This document shows positions 1-6,603 of a stretch of DNA of 10,590 nt, one piece after another (within the stretch, counting starts at the first letter, position 1; every line of letters starts with the position of its first letter). This DNA is from an uncultured Bacilli bacterium (GTDB lineage: Bacteria > Bacillota_I > Bacilli_A > RF39 > UBA660). Under the pieces are notes generated by a model. It was not told where the DNA came from, ran no database searches, and saw nothing but the letters and a program-made list of their open reading frames with translations. The stretch covers positions 1-10,590 of the forward strand of contig CAJOQL010000115.1 of assembly GCA_905236935.1 (NCBI GenBank), written 5' to 3'. A program made the position numbers and the translations under genes.

Positions 1-618
1 ATCGCTTCTAATCATAAATGGTGGAATAACATAGATAAAGCCTTTATCAATCATATAATCTCTAGCATAAGCAATCATAGCCTCATGAAGTCTTGCAATA
101 TCTCCTAAAAGATAGTAAAATCCTTCTCCACTAGTACGTCCTGCTGATTCTTTATCCATACCACCAAGAGCATTAATAATATCAGCATGATATGGTATTT
201 CATAACTTGGAATAGTTGCCTCTCCAAAACGCTCTATTTCCACATTTTCAGAATCATCCTTACCTATTGGAACAGAATCATCAATAATATTTGGAATTAG
301 CATCATTTTTTCTTTAATTAAAGCATTTTTCTTTTCTTCAGAAATTTCTAAAATTTTAATTTGTGCATCCATATCAGCAATTTTTTTCTTTATATCTTCT
401 GCTTCTTCTTTTTTGCCTTCACGCATTAAATTACCAATTTCTTTTGACAAAGAATTTTTTTCAGCTCTTAAATTATCACCTTTTACTTTTGCTTCTCTTA
501 CCTCTTCATCAAGTTCAAACACCTCATCAACTAAAGGTAATTTTTCATCTTGAAATTTTTTCTTAATATTTTCTTTTACTTTAGTCTTATTTTCTCTTAT
601 TATTTTAATATCTATCAT
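1..618 (-). CDS. serS: Seryl-tRNA synthetase, N-terminal part (runs off left edge)
   Basis: Charges tRNA-Ser with serine in the cytoplasm. The 206 codons present begin MIDIKIIREN and encode the long, charged, Lys/Glu-rich helical hairpin that forms the tRNA-binding arm of bacterial SerRS (about residues 25-105). Next come the family-typical segment LIPNIIDDSVPIGKDDSEN (about residues 108-126) and the start of the class II catalytic domain, with GRTSGEGFYYLLGD and a helix matching the SerRS LHEAMIAYA region. The C-terminal catalytic motifs lie outside the window. ATG at 618 is chosen because a GAAAGGAAG ribosome binding site precedes it and the reading frame begins exactly where SerRS N-termini do. 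The gene follows the DUF1653 gene by 2 bases, so it is co-transcribed with it and controlled by the serine T-box upstream. Confidence 0.97.
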   Translation of the reverse strand, partial: MIDIKIIRENKTKVKENIKKKFQDEKLPLVDEVFELDEEVREAKVKGDNLRAEKNSLSKEIGNLMREGKKEEAEDIKKKIADMDAQIKILEISEEKKNALIKEKMMLIPNIIDDSVPIGKDDSENVEIERFGEATIPSYEIPYHADIINALGGMDKESAGRTSGEGFYYLLGDIARLHEAMIAYARDYMIDKGFIYVIPPFMIRSD

Positions 619-620
619 AA

Positions 621-890
621 TTATCTTCCTTTCGTTATAGTACCTTTATTCTTTGATTCAATATATTGTTCTTCAAAACGATATAATTGTAGTGCGTTAG
701 GATACTTTACATGATCTACTTCTGATAAAAACATTTCAAGTGGTCTTACATAAGTTTTACAATCACCATATAAGGCTTTATATAAAACTAATTCATTCTT
801 AGTTTCAGAATCAATTACAACATCTAAAACTAGATATAAATCCCCTTTAAAATGTCTATATATTGTATTTAAATTAAGATTTCTTTCCAT
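621..890 (-). CDS. DUF1653 domain protein, 89 aa
   Basis: A small soluble protein of the DUF1653 family, whose biochemical function is not established. The family signature fills most of the chain: YRHFKGDLYLVLDV (residues 11-24), SETKNELVLYKALYGD (28-43) and VRPLEMFLSEVD (48-59). The last 30 residues (YPNALQLYRFEEQYI and a basic tail) lie beyond the usual core. ATG at 890 has an AAAGGAG site at ideal spacing. The gene lies between the T-box leader and serS; its TAA stop is 2 bases before the serS ATG and its last codons carry the serS ribosome binding site, so the two are probably translationally coupled. Its placement implies expression rises when uncharged tRNA-Ser accumulates. Family assignment rests on motif recognition; any role in serine or translation physiology is inference. 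Confidence 0.85.
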   Translation of the reverse strand: MERNLNLNTIYRHFKGDLYLVLDVVIDSETKNELVLYKALYGDCKTYVRPLEMFLSEVDHVKYPNALQLYRFEEQYIESKNKGTITKGR

Positions 891-910
891 TTATATTACT
901 CCTTTCATTA

Positions 911-958
911 AAAACAAAAAAGGATTGGTAAGGAGCCAAAAAGGCGGTACCATCCTTT
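911..958 (-). terminator. Intrinsic terminator of the serine T-box
   Basis: On the minus strand AAAGGATGGTA pairs with TACCAATCCTTT (one unpaired base) and is followed by TTTTTGTTTTT. The 5' arm contains most of the T-box sequence, so this hairpin and the antiterminator exclude each other, as expected for this riboswitch class. Confidence 0.9.
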
Positions 959-1105
959 GTTTTCTTAATTAAATATAACGGCTAGGCCGGATGCTATTAA
1001 CATCGCTAATAGGTAGATTCATTAAACTTATCATATTAACTTACACCAAATGTTAACTCTCTATAATGACTTATTTAATTACTAATCCCATATAATCGCT
1101 TTACA
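911..1105 (-). promoter_or_regulatory. T-box riboswitch leader, serine specific (UCU specifier)
   Basis: An RNA leader that senses uncharged tRNA-Ser and lets transcription continue into the DUF1653-serS operon. The conserved T-box is read on the minus strand as AAGGATGGTACCGCC (957-943), with the UGGU bulge that pairs with the tRNA acceptor end. It pairs with GGCTCCTT (937-930) to form the antiterminator. Stem I is recognisable: an AGTA motif on its 5' side, an AGAGAG bulge, a distal loop with TTTGGTG flanked by TTAAC/GTTAA, and a specifier segment GAATCTACC in which TCT (1017-1015) is a serine codon followed by the usual A. Two small hairpins, GATG/CATC and CGGC/GCCG, follow. Specificity for serine agrees with the downstream serS. 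Confidence 0.93.
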
Positions 1106-1111
1106 AATAAG

Positions 1112-1140
1112 ATTTTATCACACTAAAAAATGATAATCAA
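1112..1140 (-). promoter_or_regulatory. Promoter of the T-box/DUF1653/serS operon
   Basis: TTGATT (1140-1135), a 17-base spacer and TAAAAT (1117-1112) give a housekeeping-type promoter. The expected start near 1105 falls just before T-box stem I. It begins only 20 bases after the ymfH stop codon, with no convincing terminator between. Confidence 0.75.
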
Positions 1141-1159
1141 TTGTTTTAAATGCTTAAAA

Positions 1160-2422
1160 TTATATTTTACTACTTTCATCTTTAAATATTGATATAGTAT
1201 AATCCTTAAAAGATAACTCATTATAAAATTCTAAAAATTTATTAAAACTTATACTTTTATAAAAATCTATATCATCAAAATTTTCAGTATATTCTCTAAG
1301 TCCATGAAATCTTTTAAAAATACTATATTTAAAATCTATCTTCCCTGCCTCATCTGCTATAATACTTTTCTTGAATAAATTAAAATCATCTTCATTAAAG
1401 TTATTTATTTTTAATTCTTTTTTTAATTTTTTTAAATAAACATCTGTATCTTTTACACTAGAACTAATAATTATATTAAAATATTCTTCATTAACAATAA
1501 AAGATGTCTTTTGCCAAATATGAGATAAAATATTTTGTTTAACTAAATTATCAACAAACTTACATTCTTGTAATAATTTACTAGAAATTAAAAACTTTAT
1601 ATATGTATCTAATTCTAGATTTGATAATTTAAGAGTATTTTTTTCTTTAAATGAAATAGTAACTAAATCTTTTGATAGATTAGTATAACGAATTTCTTTT
1701 CTTCTTTTATATTTATCTAAGTTTAAATAAGTATAGTTTTTAACCATTTTTTTATGTGGTTTTATCTTATCATAAATACTTTCAATATAATTAGTCATTT
1801 CTTCTTCATCAAAATTACCAGCAATTAAAATAGATTTGTTTTCATCATAATAAAAAGCATCATAGCATAACTTTAAAGTATCATAATCTATATTTAAAGT
1901 AGTTTGTTCATTACCAATTCCTGATAAAGTCAAATCAATAATATTTAAATCTTTATAAGAATTATAAAATGCTAAAAAAGAATTTTGACTATATTTATCA
2001 TTAGTAGGATTTTTAGTTTCTTCAATTATCGCTTTTCTTGAATTTTCAACATCTTCTTTTGTAAATATTGGTTCTTCTATAGCATTAATTAGTTCTTTAA
2101 TAGATTCTTTAATATCTTTTGTCCCACAAAAATAATATCTAGTATAATTTAAAGAAGTTCCCCCATTAACTTCATATTTTTTATCATTAAATACTTTATA
2201 TAAATTACCATACTTAGAATGCTCCCCTAATAAATGTTCCAAAAAGTGAGCAACTCCTGGGCCTACTTTATATAATTTGTTTTTATAATAAAATTTAAAA
2301 TATTTACCATTTGAGCCATAATCTATTGCAAAATCAACATAAGTTTTACGCATGTTTGAATCTATATATAAGTATAATTTAACTCCATTTTTTAATACTT
2401 TTTTAATATAATTATTTCTCAT
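1160..2422 (-). CDS. ymfH: M16 family zinc peptidase, active subunit (YmfH-like)
   Basis: A pitrilysin-family (M16B) peptidase homologue of 420 aa, close to the usual length for YmfH/YfmH. The inverted zinc motif HxxEH is present as HFLEH (residues 59-63), and a downstream ligand-type glutamate occurs in RKAIIEETK (about 134-135), so it should be catalytically competent. The second half is the usual inactive M16 repeat. The start is ATG at 2422 because AAGGTGAT lies 4 bases upstream; a GTG nine bases earlier is part of that site. It overlaps the 3' end of its partner gene by 11 bases. Current annotation practice links YmfF/YmfH homologues to modification of elongation factor EF-P; nothing in this window independently shows that. 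Product probably cytoplasmic, since no signal peptide is visible. Confidence 0.9.
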   Translation of the reverse strand: MRNNYIKKVLKNGVKLYLYIDSNMRKTYVDFAIDYGSNGKYFKFYYKNKLYKVGPGVAHFLEHLLGEHSKYGNLYKVFNDKKYEVNGGTSLNYTRYYFCGTKDIKESIKELINAIEEPIFTKEDVENSRKAIIEETKNPTNDKYSQNSFLAFYNSYKDLNIIDLTLSGIGNEQTTLNIDYDTLKLCYDAFYYDENKSILIAGNFDEEEMTNYIESIYDKIKPHKKMVKNYTYLNLDKYKRRKEIRYTNLSKDLVTISFKEKNTLKLSNLELDTYIKFLISSKLLQECKFVDNLVKQNILSHIWQKTSFIVNEEYFNIIISSSVKDTDVYLKKLKKELKINNFNEDDFNLFKKSIIADEAGKIDFKYSIFKRFHGLREYTENFDDIDFYKSISFNKFLEFYNELSFKDYTISIFKDESSKI

Positions 2423-3671
2423 CTTTATCACCTTGATAGAAGAAAATATATTTCTTTTCTAATTTATTTACATATTTTATTATATCCTCAGCTGTTAACT
2501 TATTAATTAGTTCAATTTCTTTTTCTTCTTCCATTTCTTCTTCAAAAACATAATGATTTAAATTATTTAAATAATAATTATAGTTTTCTTTATTAGTATA
2601 TGCTCTATCATTAACTAATTCTTTATAGTATTTTAATAAATCTCCTACAATTTTTTTATCATGTAACCTTCTAATTATTTCATTAATACCTTCTAAACAT
2701 TTATCTTTATTCTTTTTATCAATTTTAGCTTTTATAAACATAAAACCACGCATTGAATACATATCAGCATTAGCACTATAAACAAGACCTAATTCTTCTC
2801 TTAAAACCTTAAATACAAGTCCCGATGAACTATTTAATATATTAAGAATCACTCTAAAAATATAATTTTCATCAAGTTTATTATTTAATATATCATAAAC
2901 TACATATAAATATGATTGACTAGTTTCTTTAGATATTACTGTTTTTTCTCCTTCAGAAATTTGTTCTTTTACAAAATAATTATTATCAAAATTAGTTTTT
3001 TTAAAATTAAAACATTTTGCAATATAATCAATTTCATTATCTGATAAATTTCCAAAAATATATCCTCTTGCAAAATTATTTATAATTTCATAATAAAAAT
3101 TAACAATATCTTGTTCCTTTATTTTAGATAATACTTCTACTAAATCTGGTAAATCTTTAATTCTTTCTTTTATTAAATTAGAGTTTGGTATTAAATTTTG
3201 TAAAAAAATTCTGTGTTCCATAAAACGTGGTTCATAACTTTTTTCCTTTTCACTATCATATAATTCTTGTTTAATTTTCTCAAATAAAGCAGTATCTAAT
3301 TTATCACCATTAAAATTTGGTTCAAACATAATATCTTTAAAAAAATTAATAGCATCTCTAAAAAAATTATCTTCAATAATTTTATAATCTAGCATTGTAA
3401 ACTTAAATTCAATATAATTTTTTTGTCCTCTATTTGTAGTAAAAACTTCATAATCAGAAGCATATAAATCACGACACTTATTATTAATATCTTTTAGGGT
3501 TTGATATTTTTTATTAGTTTGATTCAAATAATCACATAAAATATAACTTTTAACTAAATCTTCTTTATTTTCATTAATATTAAATTTAAAAACTAAAGTA
3601 ATGTTAGCAAAATTATCCATTTGGTAATAATAAAAACCAGGATATTTCATTTTAATATCATTTATATTCAT
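2412..3671 (-). CDS. ymfF: M16 family peptidase homologue, inactive subunit (YmfF-like)
   Basis: A 419-residue M16 fold protein paired with the active subunit encoded immediately downstream. It has no HxxEH motif in its N-terminal half, so it should not bind catalytic zinc. It keeps the Arg...Tyr pair in the C-terminal half, seen as VLREELGLVYSA (R291 and Y298), which in M16B heterodimers belongs to the substrate-holding subunit. Such an inactive/active pair is the typical ymfF-ymfH arrangement of Firmicutes. ATG at 3671 is preferred to upstream starts because AAAGGA sits 8-9 bases before it. The in-frame extension to 3722 would overlap the promoter and adds an implausible hydrophobic leader. 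The 11-base overlap with ymfH suggests coupled translation and a heterodimeric product. Confidence 0.88.
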   Translation of the reverse strand: MNINDIKMKYPGFYYYQMDNFANITLVFKFNINENKEDLVKSYILCDYLNQTNKKYQTLKDINNKCRDLYASDYEVFTTNRGQKNYIEFKFTMLDYKIIEDNFFRDAINFFKDIMFEPNFNGDKLDTALFEKIKQELYDSEKEKSYEPRFMEHRIFLQNLIPNSNLIKERIKDLPDLVEVLSKIKEQDIVNFYYEIINNFARGYIFGNLSDNEIDYIAKCFNFKKTNFDNNYFVKEQISEGEKTVISKETSQSYLYVVYDILNNKLDENYIFRVILNILNSSSGLVFKVLREELGLVYSANADMYSMRGFMFIKAKIDKKNKDKCLEGINEIIRRLHDKKIVGDLLKYYKELVNDRAYTNKENYNYYLNNLNHYVFEEEMEEEKEIELINKLTAEDIIKYVNKLEKKYIFFYQGDKDEK

Positions 3672-3693
3672 AAGTTTGTTTCCTTTCATTTTT

Positions 3694-3722
3694 ATTATAT
3701 AAAATAAAAGAAAGCATAACAA
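3694..3722 (-). promoter_or_regulatory. Promoter of ymfF-ymfH
   Basis: TTGTTA (3722-3717), a 17-base spacer and a perfect TATAAT (3699-3694). Transcription should start near 3687, giving a very short leader that holds little more than the AAAGGA ribosome binding site. Confidence 0.75.
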
Positions 3723-3832
3723 TAAAATATATTTATTTCAGAGAAAAAGATTAAATTGTAACGAATAAATTGATTTAAAAATAAATTGGATTAATAACTG
3801 TATCATAAACAAGTGTTTGATATAATTTCATT
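3723..3832. other. AT-rich spacer between ymfF promoter and plus-strand element
   Basis: About 110 bases of extremely AT-rich sequence. I see no ORF with a ribosome binding site and no conserved RNA motif. Its only recognisable content is the promoter-like sequence at its right end, listed separately. Confidence 0.5.
3818..3826 (+). promoter_or_regulatory. Extended -10 promoter for the plus-strand structured element
   Basis: TGA followed directly by TATAAT is a perfect extended -10 (TGnTATAAT). No good -35 is visible at the right distance, which extended -10 promoters can tolerate. The predicted start (3832-3834) coincides with the first base of the long closing stem. Confidence 0.5.
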
Positions 3833-3978
3833 AGGAACATTTAATTGTTGAGTGTCTACCTTCATCCTTTAAAGGTTGAAATAAAAAAATGACACTTAAG
3901 TTTATTAACTTAAATGTCTAACTAAAGAAATTTTGGTAGACATTCAACATTGGAAAATTGAATGTTCCCTTTTTTATT
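3833..3978 (+). ncRNA. Candidate structured small RNA (or MITE-like inverted repeat)
   Basis: No known RNA family recognised. The 5' arm 3834-3860 pairs with the 3' arm 3935-3968: 13 pairs (GGAACATTTAATT with AATTGAATGTTCC), a 7-base bulge (3949-3955), then 14 pairs (GTTGAGTGTCTACC with GGTAGACATTCAAC). Inside are two hairpins: TTCATCC/GGTTGAA (3861-3880) and GACACTTAAGTT/AACTTAAATGTC with a 4-base loop (3891-3918). The 3' arm runs into CTTTTTTATTTT, so on the plus strand the structure ends like an intrinsic terminator, and an extended -10 sits at its start. The minus strand has no T-run on its corresponding side. Long terminal inverted repeats would also fit a small non-autonomous mobile element. 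Confidence 0.5.
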
Positions 3979-4011
3979 TTATTCAAGTTTCCTTGACAAA
4001 TACATAATAAC

Positions 4012-4038
4012 AAAAAAAGAACTTTTTTCAAGCTCCTT
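4012..4038 (-). terminator. Terminator of tRNA-Arg
   Basis: On the minus strand AAGGAGCTT and AAGTTCTTT pair (with G-U pairs) around a short A-rich loop, followed by a run of T. It lies 37 bases past the tRNA CCA end. Confidence 0.65.
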
Positions 4039-4043
4039 ATATT

Positions 4044-4063
4044 AAGTTCGAACAAGTTCGAAC
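4044..4063. repeat. Tandem repeat of AAGTTCGAAC
   Basis: Two exact adjacent copies of the 10-mer AAGTTCGAAC. Each contains the palindrome GTTCGAAC, so the pair can also fold into a hairpin. The sequence lies between the tRNA-Arg 3' end and its terminator, and its core resembles the GTTCGAA of the tRNA T-loop. Confidence 0.7.
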
Positions 4064-4074
4064 ATATTATTCGA

Positions 4075-4151
4075 TGGTGTCTCCGACGCGATTCGAACGC
4101 GTGACCGTACGCTTAGAAGGCGTATGCTCTATCCAGCTGAGCTACGGGGAC
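4075..4151 (-). tRNA. tRNA-Arg (anticodon UCU)
   Basis: A complete 77-base tRNA with encoded CCA. On the minus strand it shows D arm GCTC...GAGC, anticodon stem TACGC/GCGTA with loop CTTCTAA (anticodon TCT, reading AGA/AGG), a variable region CGGTC and T arm ACGCG-TTCGAAT-CGCGT. The acceptor stem GTCCCCG/CGGAGAC has one non-canonical pair, C4 opposite A69. It has its own promoter and terminator and lies directly downstream of the ATP-grasp gene. Confidence 0.97.
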
Positions 4152-4170
4152 AAATCAACTGAACAAGTAG

Positions 4171-4199
4171 ATTATAATACATTTTTAACCTTTGTTCAA
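4171..4199 (-). promoter_or_regulatory. Promoter of tRNA-Arg
   Basis: TTGAAC (4199-4194), a 17-base spacer and perfect TATAAT (4176-4171), a strong housekeeping promoter. It begins 9 bases after the stop of the ATP-grasp gene. Confidence 0.85.
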
Positions 4200-4208
4200 G
4201 TAGATTTT

Positions 4209-5219
4209 TTATTTTTTTAGGTTAATATCCATATATTTTTCATATATAGGCACTAATCCTTCTTTATTTTCACTAAATGAAGGTTTCATTTGAAATACAC
4301 CTGGGTAACAATTTCCTTCAATAATTACTGGCCCTTTATCACTTATTGCTACATCCCAGCCAATATATTTAACCTCTGGAATAACTTTACTTGCCTTTTT
4401 TACTAATTCTAGGGCTTCTTTAAACATAGGAATTTGAAAATCAATTATTTTTTCTTTAGTTATTGGATGACTAATATAATAATTATCATCTTGATCAATA
4501 GCAGGACAAATTATTTTTCCTTCATTATTAACAAAAGTGTACATACTTCCACTAGAGAAATTATCTGTTACTCCTCCATTACCTATTTTAAAAACCGTAT
4601 TTAATATAGCCGTATCTTTTCCATTATAAAAAGTATATATTCTTAAAGTATTAACTGCATCTGCATATAGTTTATCAATTTCTTTATGCTGAATTATGCA
4701 TTCTTCAATTAATAATTGTTTTCTTATTAATAAAGTATTAAATAAAGCTTTTATATTAGATTCTTCATCTATTTCATATTTTTCAACTAATTTTCCTCCA
4801 GAACCATCAATTGGCTTTACAATAATAGGATTATGTTTATCAATAAACTTTTTATATTTATCAAAAGAATTCTCGTCAATAACTAAATAATCTCTCTTAA
4901 TGAATTTTTTAAATATATTATTAAATTCATCTTTATTATCAAATTTATGAAAGAATTCTTTATTATTATAAGTTTTAATTATTAAATTATTCTTAGTTCT
5001 TGTTAAATAAGTACATCTTTCATCTTTATTTAAATTATAAAATTCAAATTCTTGATAATCATAGTAACCTGCGCCATATTTAAAACCTGAATAAATCATA
5101 TCAATAAAAATAATAATTGTTAGTTTATGAGCTTTTTTTGCTACTTTACGGGCTACTTTAAACATATTCTTAATATTTAAACTTTTTATAGCTCTAAATA
5201 TATATTTTAATTTATTCAT
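4209..5219 (-). CDS. Sugar-transfer-associated ATP-grasp protein
   Basis: A 336-residue protein resembling the ATPgrasp_ST family (sugar-transfer associated ATP-grasp), which joins a carboxylate to an amine or similar acceptor using ATP and often occurs in polysaccharide or envelope gene sets. The family-typical N-terminal lead (FIDMIYSGFKYGAGYYDY, residues 38-55) is present. The ATP-grasp core follows: nucleotide-binding lysine and glycine-rich loop in VKPIDGSGGKL (K135, GSGG 139-142), hinge acids in LLIEECI (E172-E173), NTLRIYTF (R193), and metal-binding acids in WDVAISDKGPVIIEGN (D289, E301, N303). All key positions look intact. ATG at 5219 has only a weak site (AGTGAT). It starts 33 bases after the 110-aa membrane protein gene with no terminator between, so it likely belongs to the spoIIP operon. 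Substrate unknown. Confidence 0.85.
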   Translation of the reverse strand: MNKLKYIFRAIKSLNIKNMFKVARKVAKKAHKLTIIIFIDMIYSGFKYGAGYYDYQEFEFYNLNKDERCTYLTRTKNNLIIKTYNNKEFFHKFDNKDEFNNIFKKFIKRDYLVIDENSFDKYKKFIDKHNPIIVKPIDGSGGKLVEKYEIDEESNIKALFNTLLIRKQLLIEECIIQHKEIDKLYADAVNTLRIYTFYNGKDTAILNTVFKIGNGGVTDNFSSGSMYTFVNNEGKIICPAIDQDDNYYISHPITKEKIIDFQIPMFKEALELVKKASKVIPEVKYIGWDVAISDKGPVIIEGNCYPGVFQMKPSFSENKEGLVPIYEKYMDINLKK

Positions 5220-5252
5220 AATTAATCACTAAAATAAGTTTATCATAAATAG

Positions 5253-5585
5253 TTAACTAAATAAAGCCTCTAAGATTTTTACAATATACTTTGTTCCATC
5301 ATTTAAAGCTGTATCGATAGTATTACTAATCGTATAACCTAAAGATGAATATTTATTTTTATAATCCTTATCATCTGTTTTTATATAATCTTTAATATCA
5401 ACTGGTTTACCATCTGCTACATCTTTTTCAAACTCTAATATAGCTTCTTTAGTTAATTTTGCTGATGAAGATAATTTATTTTCATAGTATCCAGTTTTAC
5501 CCATTATATATAAAAAAGCAAATATTATTAATAAAGTGTAAAATAAAAACTTAAATTTCTTATAATCTTTTTTCTTAGTTTCCAC
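5253..5585 (-). CDS. Unknown single-span membrane protein, 110 aa, downstream of spoIIP
   Basis: Not assigned to a family. A lysine-rich cytoplasmic start (METKKKDYKKF) is followed by one membrane segment (FLFYTLLIIFAFLYIMG, about residues 13-29). An extracytoplasmic domain of about 80 residues then ends in an amphipathic helix (YIVKILEALF). The preferred start is GTG at 5585, with GGAGG five bases upstream; a TTG at 5597 overlaps that site. The first codons overlap the end of spoIIP by 11 bases, so translation is probably coupled. In Bacillus subtilis spoIIP is followed by yqxA (DUF3679), a protein of similar size and topology. This one may be a diverged counterpart, but I see no decisive motif and treat that as inference. 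Confidence 0.75.
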   Translation of the reverse strand: METKKKDYKKFKFLFYTLLIIFAFLYIMGKTGYYENKLSSSAKLTKEAILEFEKDVADGKPVDIKDYIKTDDKDYKNKYSSLGYTISNTIDTALNDGTKYIVKILEALFS

Positions 5586-6510
5586 TATTTCCTCCAATTA
5601 CATACTCTAAAGCATTACCCAAAGCACTTATACTATTTTGTACTTCTTCAATCGTATTTTTAGGTCCACCTACTTCAATTAATATGACATTTTCATTAAA
5701 ATTTTGATTAAATTTATTATTTTTAGCATATAAAACATCTCTCATTAATCCTTCATAGTGTTCAGTTAAATAATTATTTAATTTTAGCATTAATGATTCA
5801 TTTTTTTCATAACCTTCAAAGTTCATACCAATAACAAACATCATTTTAGCATATGCTACATCATTAATCGTTTTGGATGATGTTACACTATCTCTATGTA
5901 AATCAATAAAAAACTTAATGCTAGGATACTTTTCATGTGCTTTTTGCAGCCAAATTAAGCTTGCTTTATAACTATCAGAATACTTCCAATTATTTCTTCT
6001 TAAAACATCTACAACATTTTCATCTTCTACTACTGATTCAATTCCTAAATTAGATAGTTTCTTTTTTAAAATATTTGCTGCCATATAAACAGTTGGAGTT
6101 ATATTATATTCTCTTAAATAACCTGGATCATATTCCTCTGTTTGATGAGTATTATAAATATAAACTAAAGGTTCTTTATTTTCTTTTTTAGTAGAACTAA
6201 CCTCTTTTTCATTATTTTCTTTTTTTACTTCATAATTAATAGGTTCAACTTTACCAAAAGACATACTAAGAAGTGTTTCTGGTTTCGACAAATTAATATT
6301 TGCTACATCTAATATAGAAATATTTCCAATAAGATTATTAGAACTAATAGCAAGCATTTCATTTACCCTTTCTTCAGTATTATTATTTATAAAATTATTA
6401 AAAAGTATTTTTATAGTTACGACAAAGCCTATAATTCCAAAAAGAATAAATATTATAATTTTCATATAATTAAAATTATATTTAGGATAAGTAATAAATC
6501 TTTTACGCAT
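5575..6510 (-). CDS. spoIIP: SpoIIP-like peptidoglycan hydrolase
   Basis: A membrane-anchored cell-wall amidase/endopeptidase of the SpoIIP family, which in endospore formers works with SpoIID and SpoIIM to thin septal peptidoglycan and drive engulfment. The 311-residue chain has an N-terminal membrane segment (IIIFILFGIIGFVVTIKILF, about 18-37), a Lys/Glu-rich linker and the catalytic domain from about residue 110. The family motifs are present: YIYNTHQTEEY (zinc-ligand histidine), FFIDLHRDS (second histidine) and ILIEVGG (catalytic-type glutamate). It is shorter than the roughly 400-residue Bacillus protein, mainly in the N-terminal region. ATG at 6510 is chosen because AGGTGAT lies 4 bases upstream; the GTG at 6519 is inside that site. 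No other sporulation gene is visible here, so the role (sporulation or vegetative wall turnover) is not settled. Confidence 0.88.
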   Translation of the reverse strand: MRKRFITYPKYNFNYMKIIIFILFGIIGFVVTIKILFNNFINNNTEERVNEMLAISSNNLIGNISILDVANINLSKPETLLSMSFGKVEPINYEVKKENNEKEVSSTKKENKEPLVYIYNTHQTEEYDPGYLREYNITPTVYMAANILKKKLSNLGIESVVEDENVVDVLRRNNWKYSDSYKASLIWLQKAHEKYPSIKFFIDLHRDSVTSSKTINDVAYAKMMFVIGMNFEGYEKNESLMLKLNNYLTEHYEGLMRDVLYAKNNKFNQNFNENVILIEVGGPKNTIEEVQNSISALGNALEYVIGGNSGN

Positions 6511-6530
6511 TTTTATCACCTACAATAAAT

Positions 6531-6560
6531 ATAATTCATTTAATATAAAAAAATTGTCAA
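6531..6560 (-). promoter_or_regulatory. Possible promoter of the spoIIP operon
   Basis: A perfect TTGACA lies at 6560-6555, but no strong -10 sits at 17 bases; AATTAT (6536-6531, 18-base spacer) is the best match. The sequence is AT-rich enough to mimic other sigma-factor sites, and I could not make a convincing sigma-E match. Confidence 0.35.
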
Positions 6561-6577
6561 ATATTGTTTTTACCAAA

Positions 6578-6603
6578 TTAAAAAATAGACATTTAACGTC
6601 TAT
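6578..6603 (-). terminator. Terminator after the metal transporter
   Basis: On the minus strand ATAGAC and GTCTAT pair around a 7-base loop and are followed by TTTTTAATTT. The hairpin overlaps the TAG stop codon of the transporter gene. Confidence 0.75.

Noticed and set aside
363..566. 67-codon plus-strand ORF inside serS
   Set aside because: Leucine/glutamine-rich product arising from the reverse strand of the SerRS coiled-coil arm; no ribosome binding site.
3672..3722. 17-codon N-terminal extension of the YmfF-like protein
   Set aside because: The extension overlaps the TATAAT/TTGTTA promoter and lacks a ribosome binding site, whereas the internal ATG at 3671 has AAAGGA at good spacing.
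4696..4890. 64-codon plus-strand ORF inside the ATP-grasp gene
   Set aside because: Antisense to conserved ATP-grasp motifs; no start signal or family resemblance.
6531..6560. Sigma-E type promoter before spoIIP
   Set aside because: I could not align both the -35 and the -10 consensus at acceptable spacing; only the TTGACA is clear.
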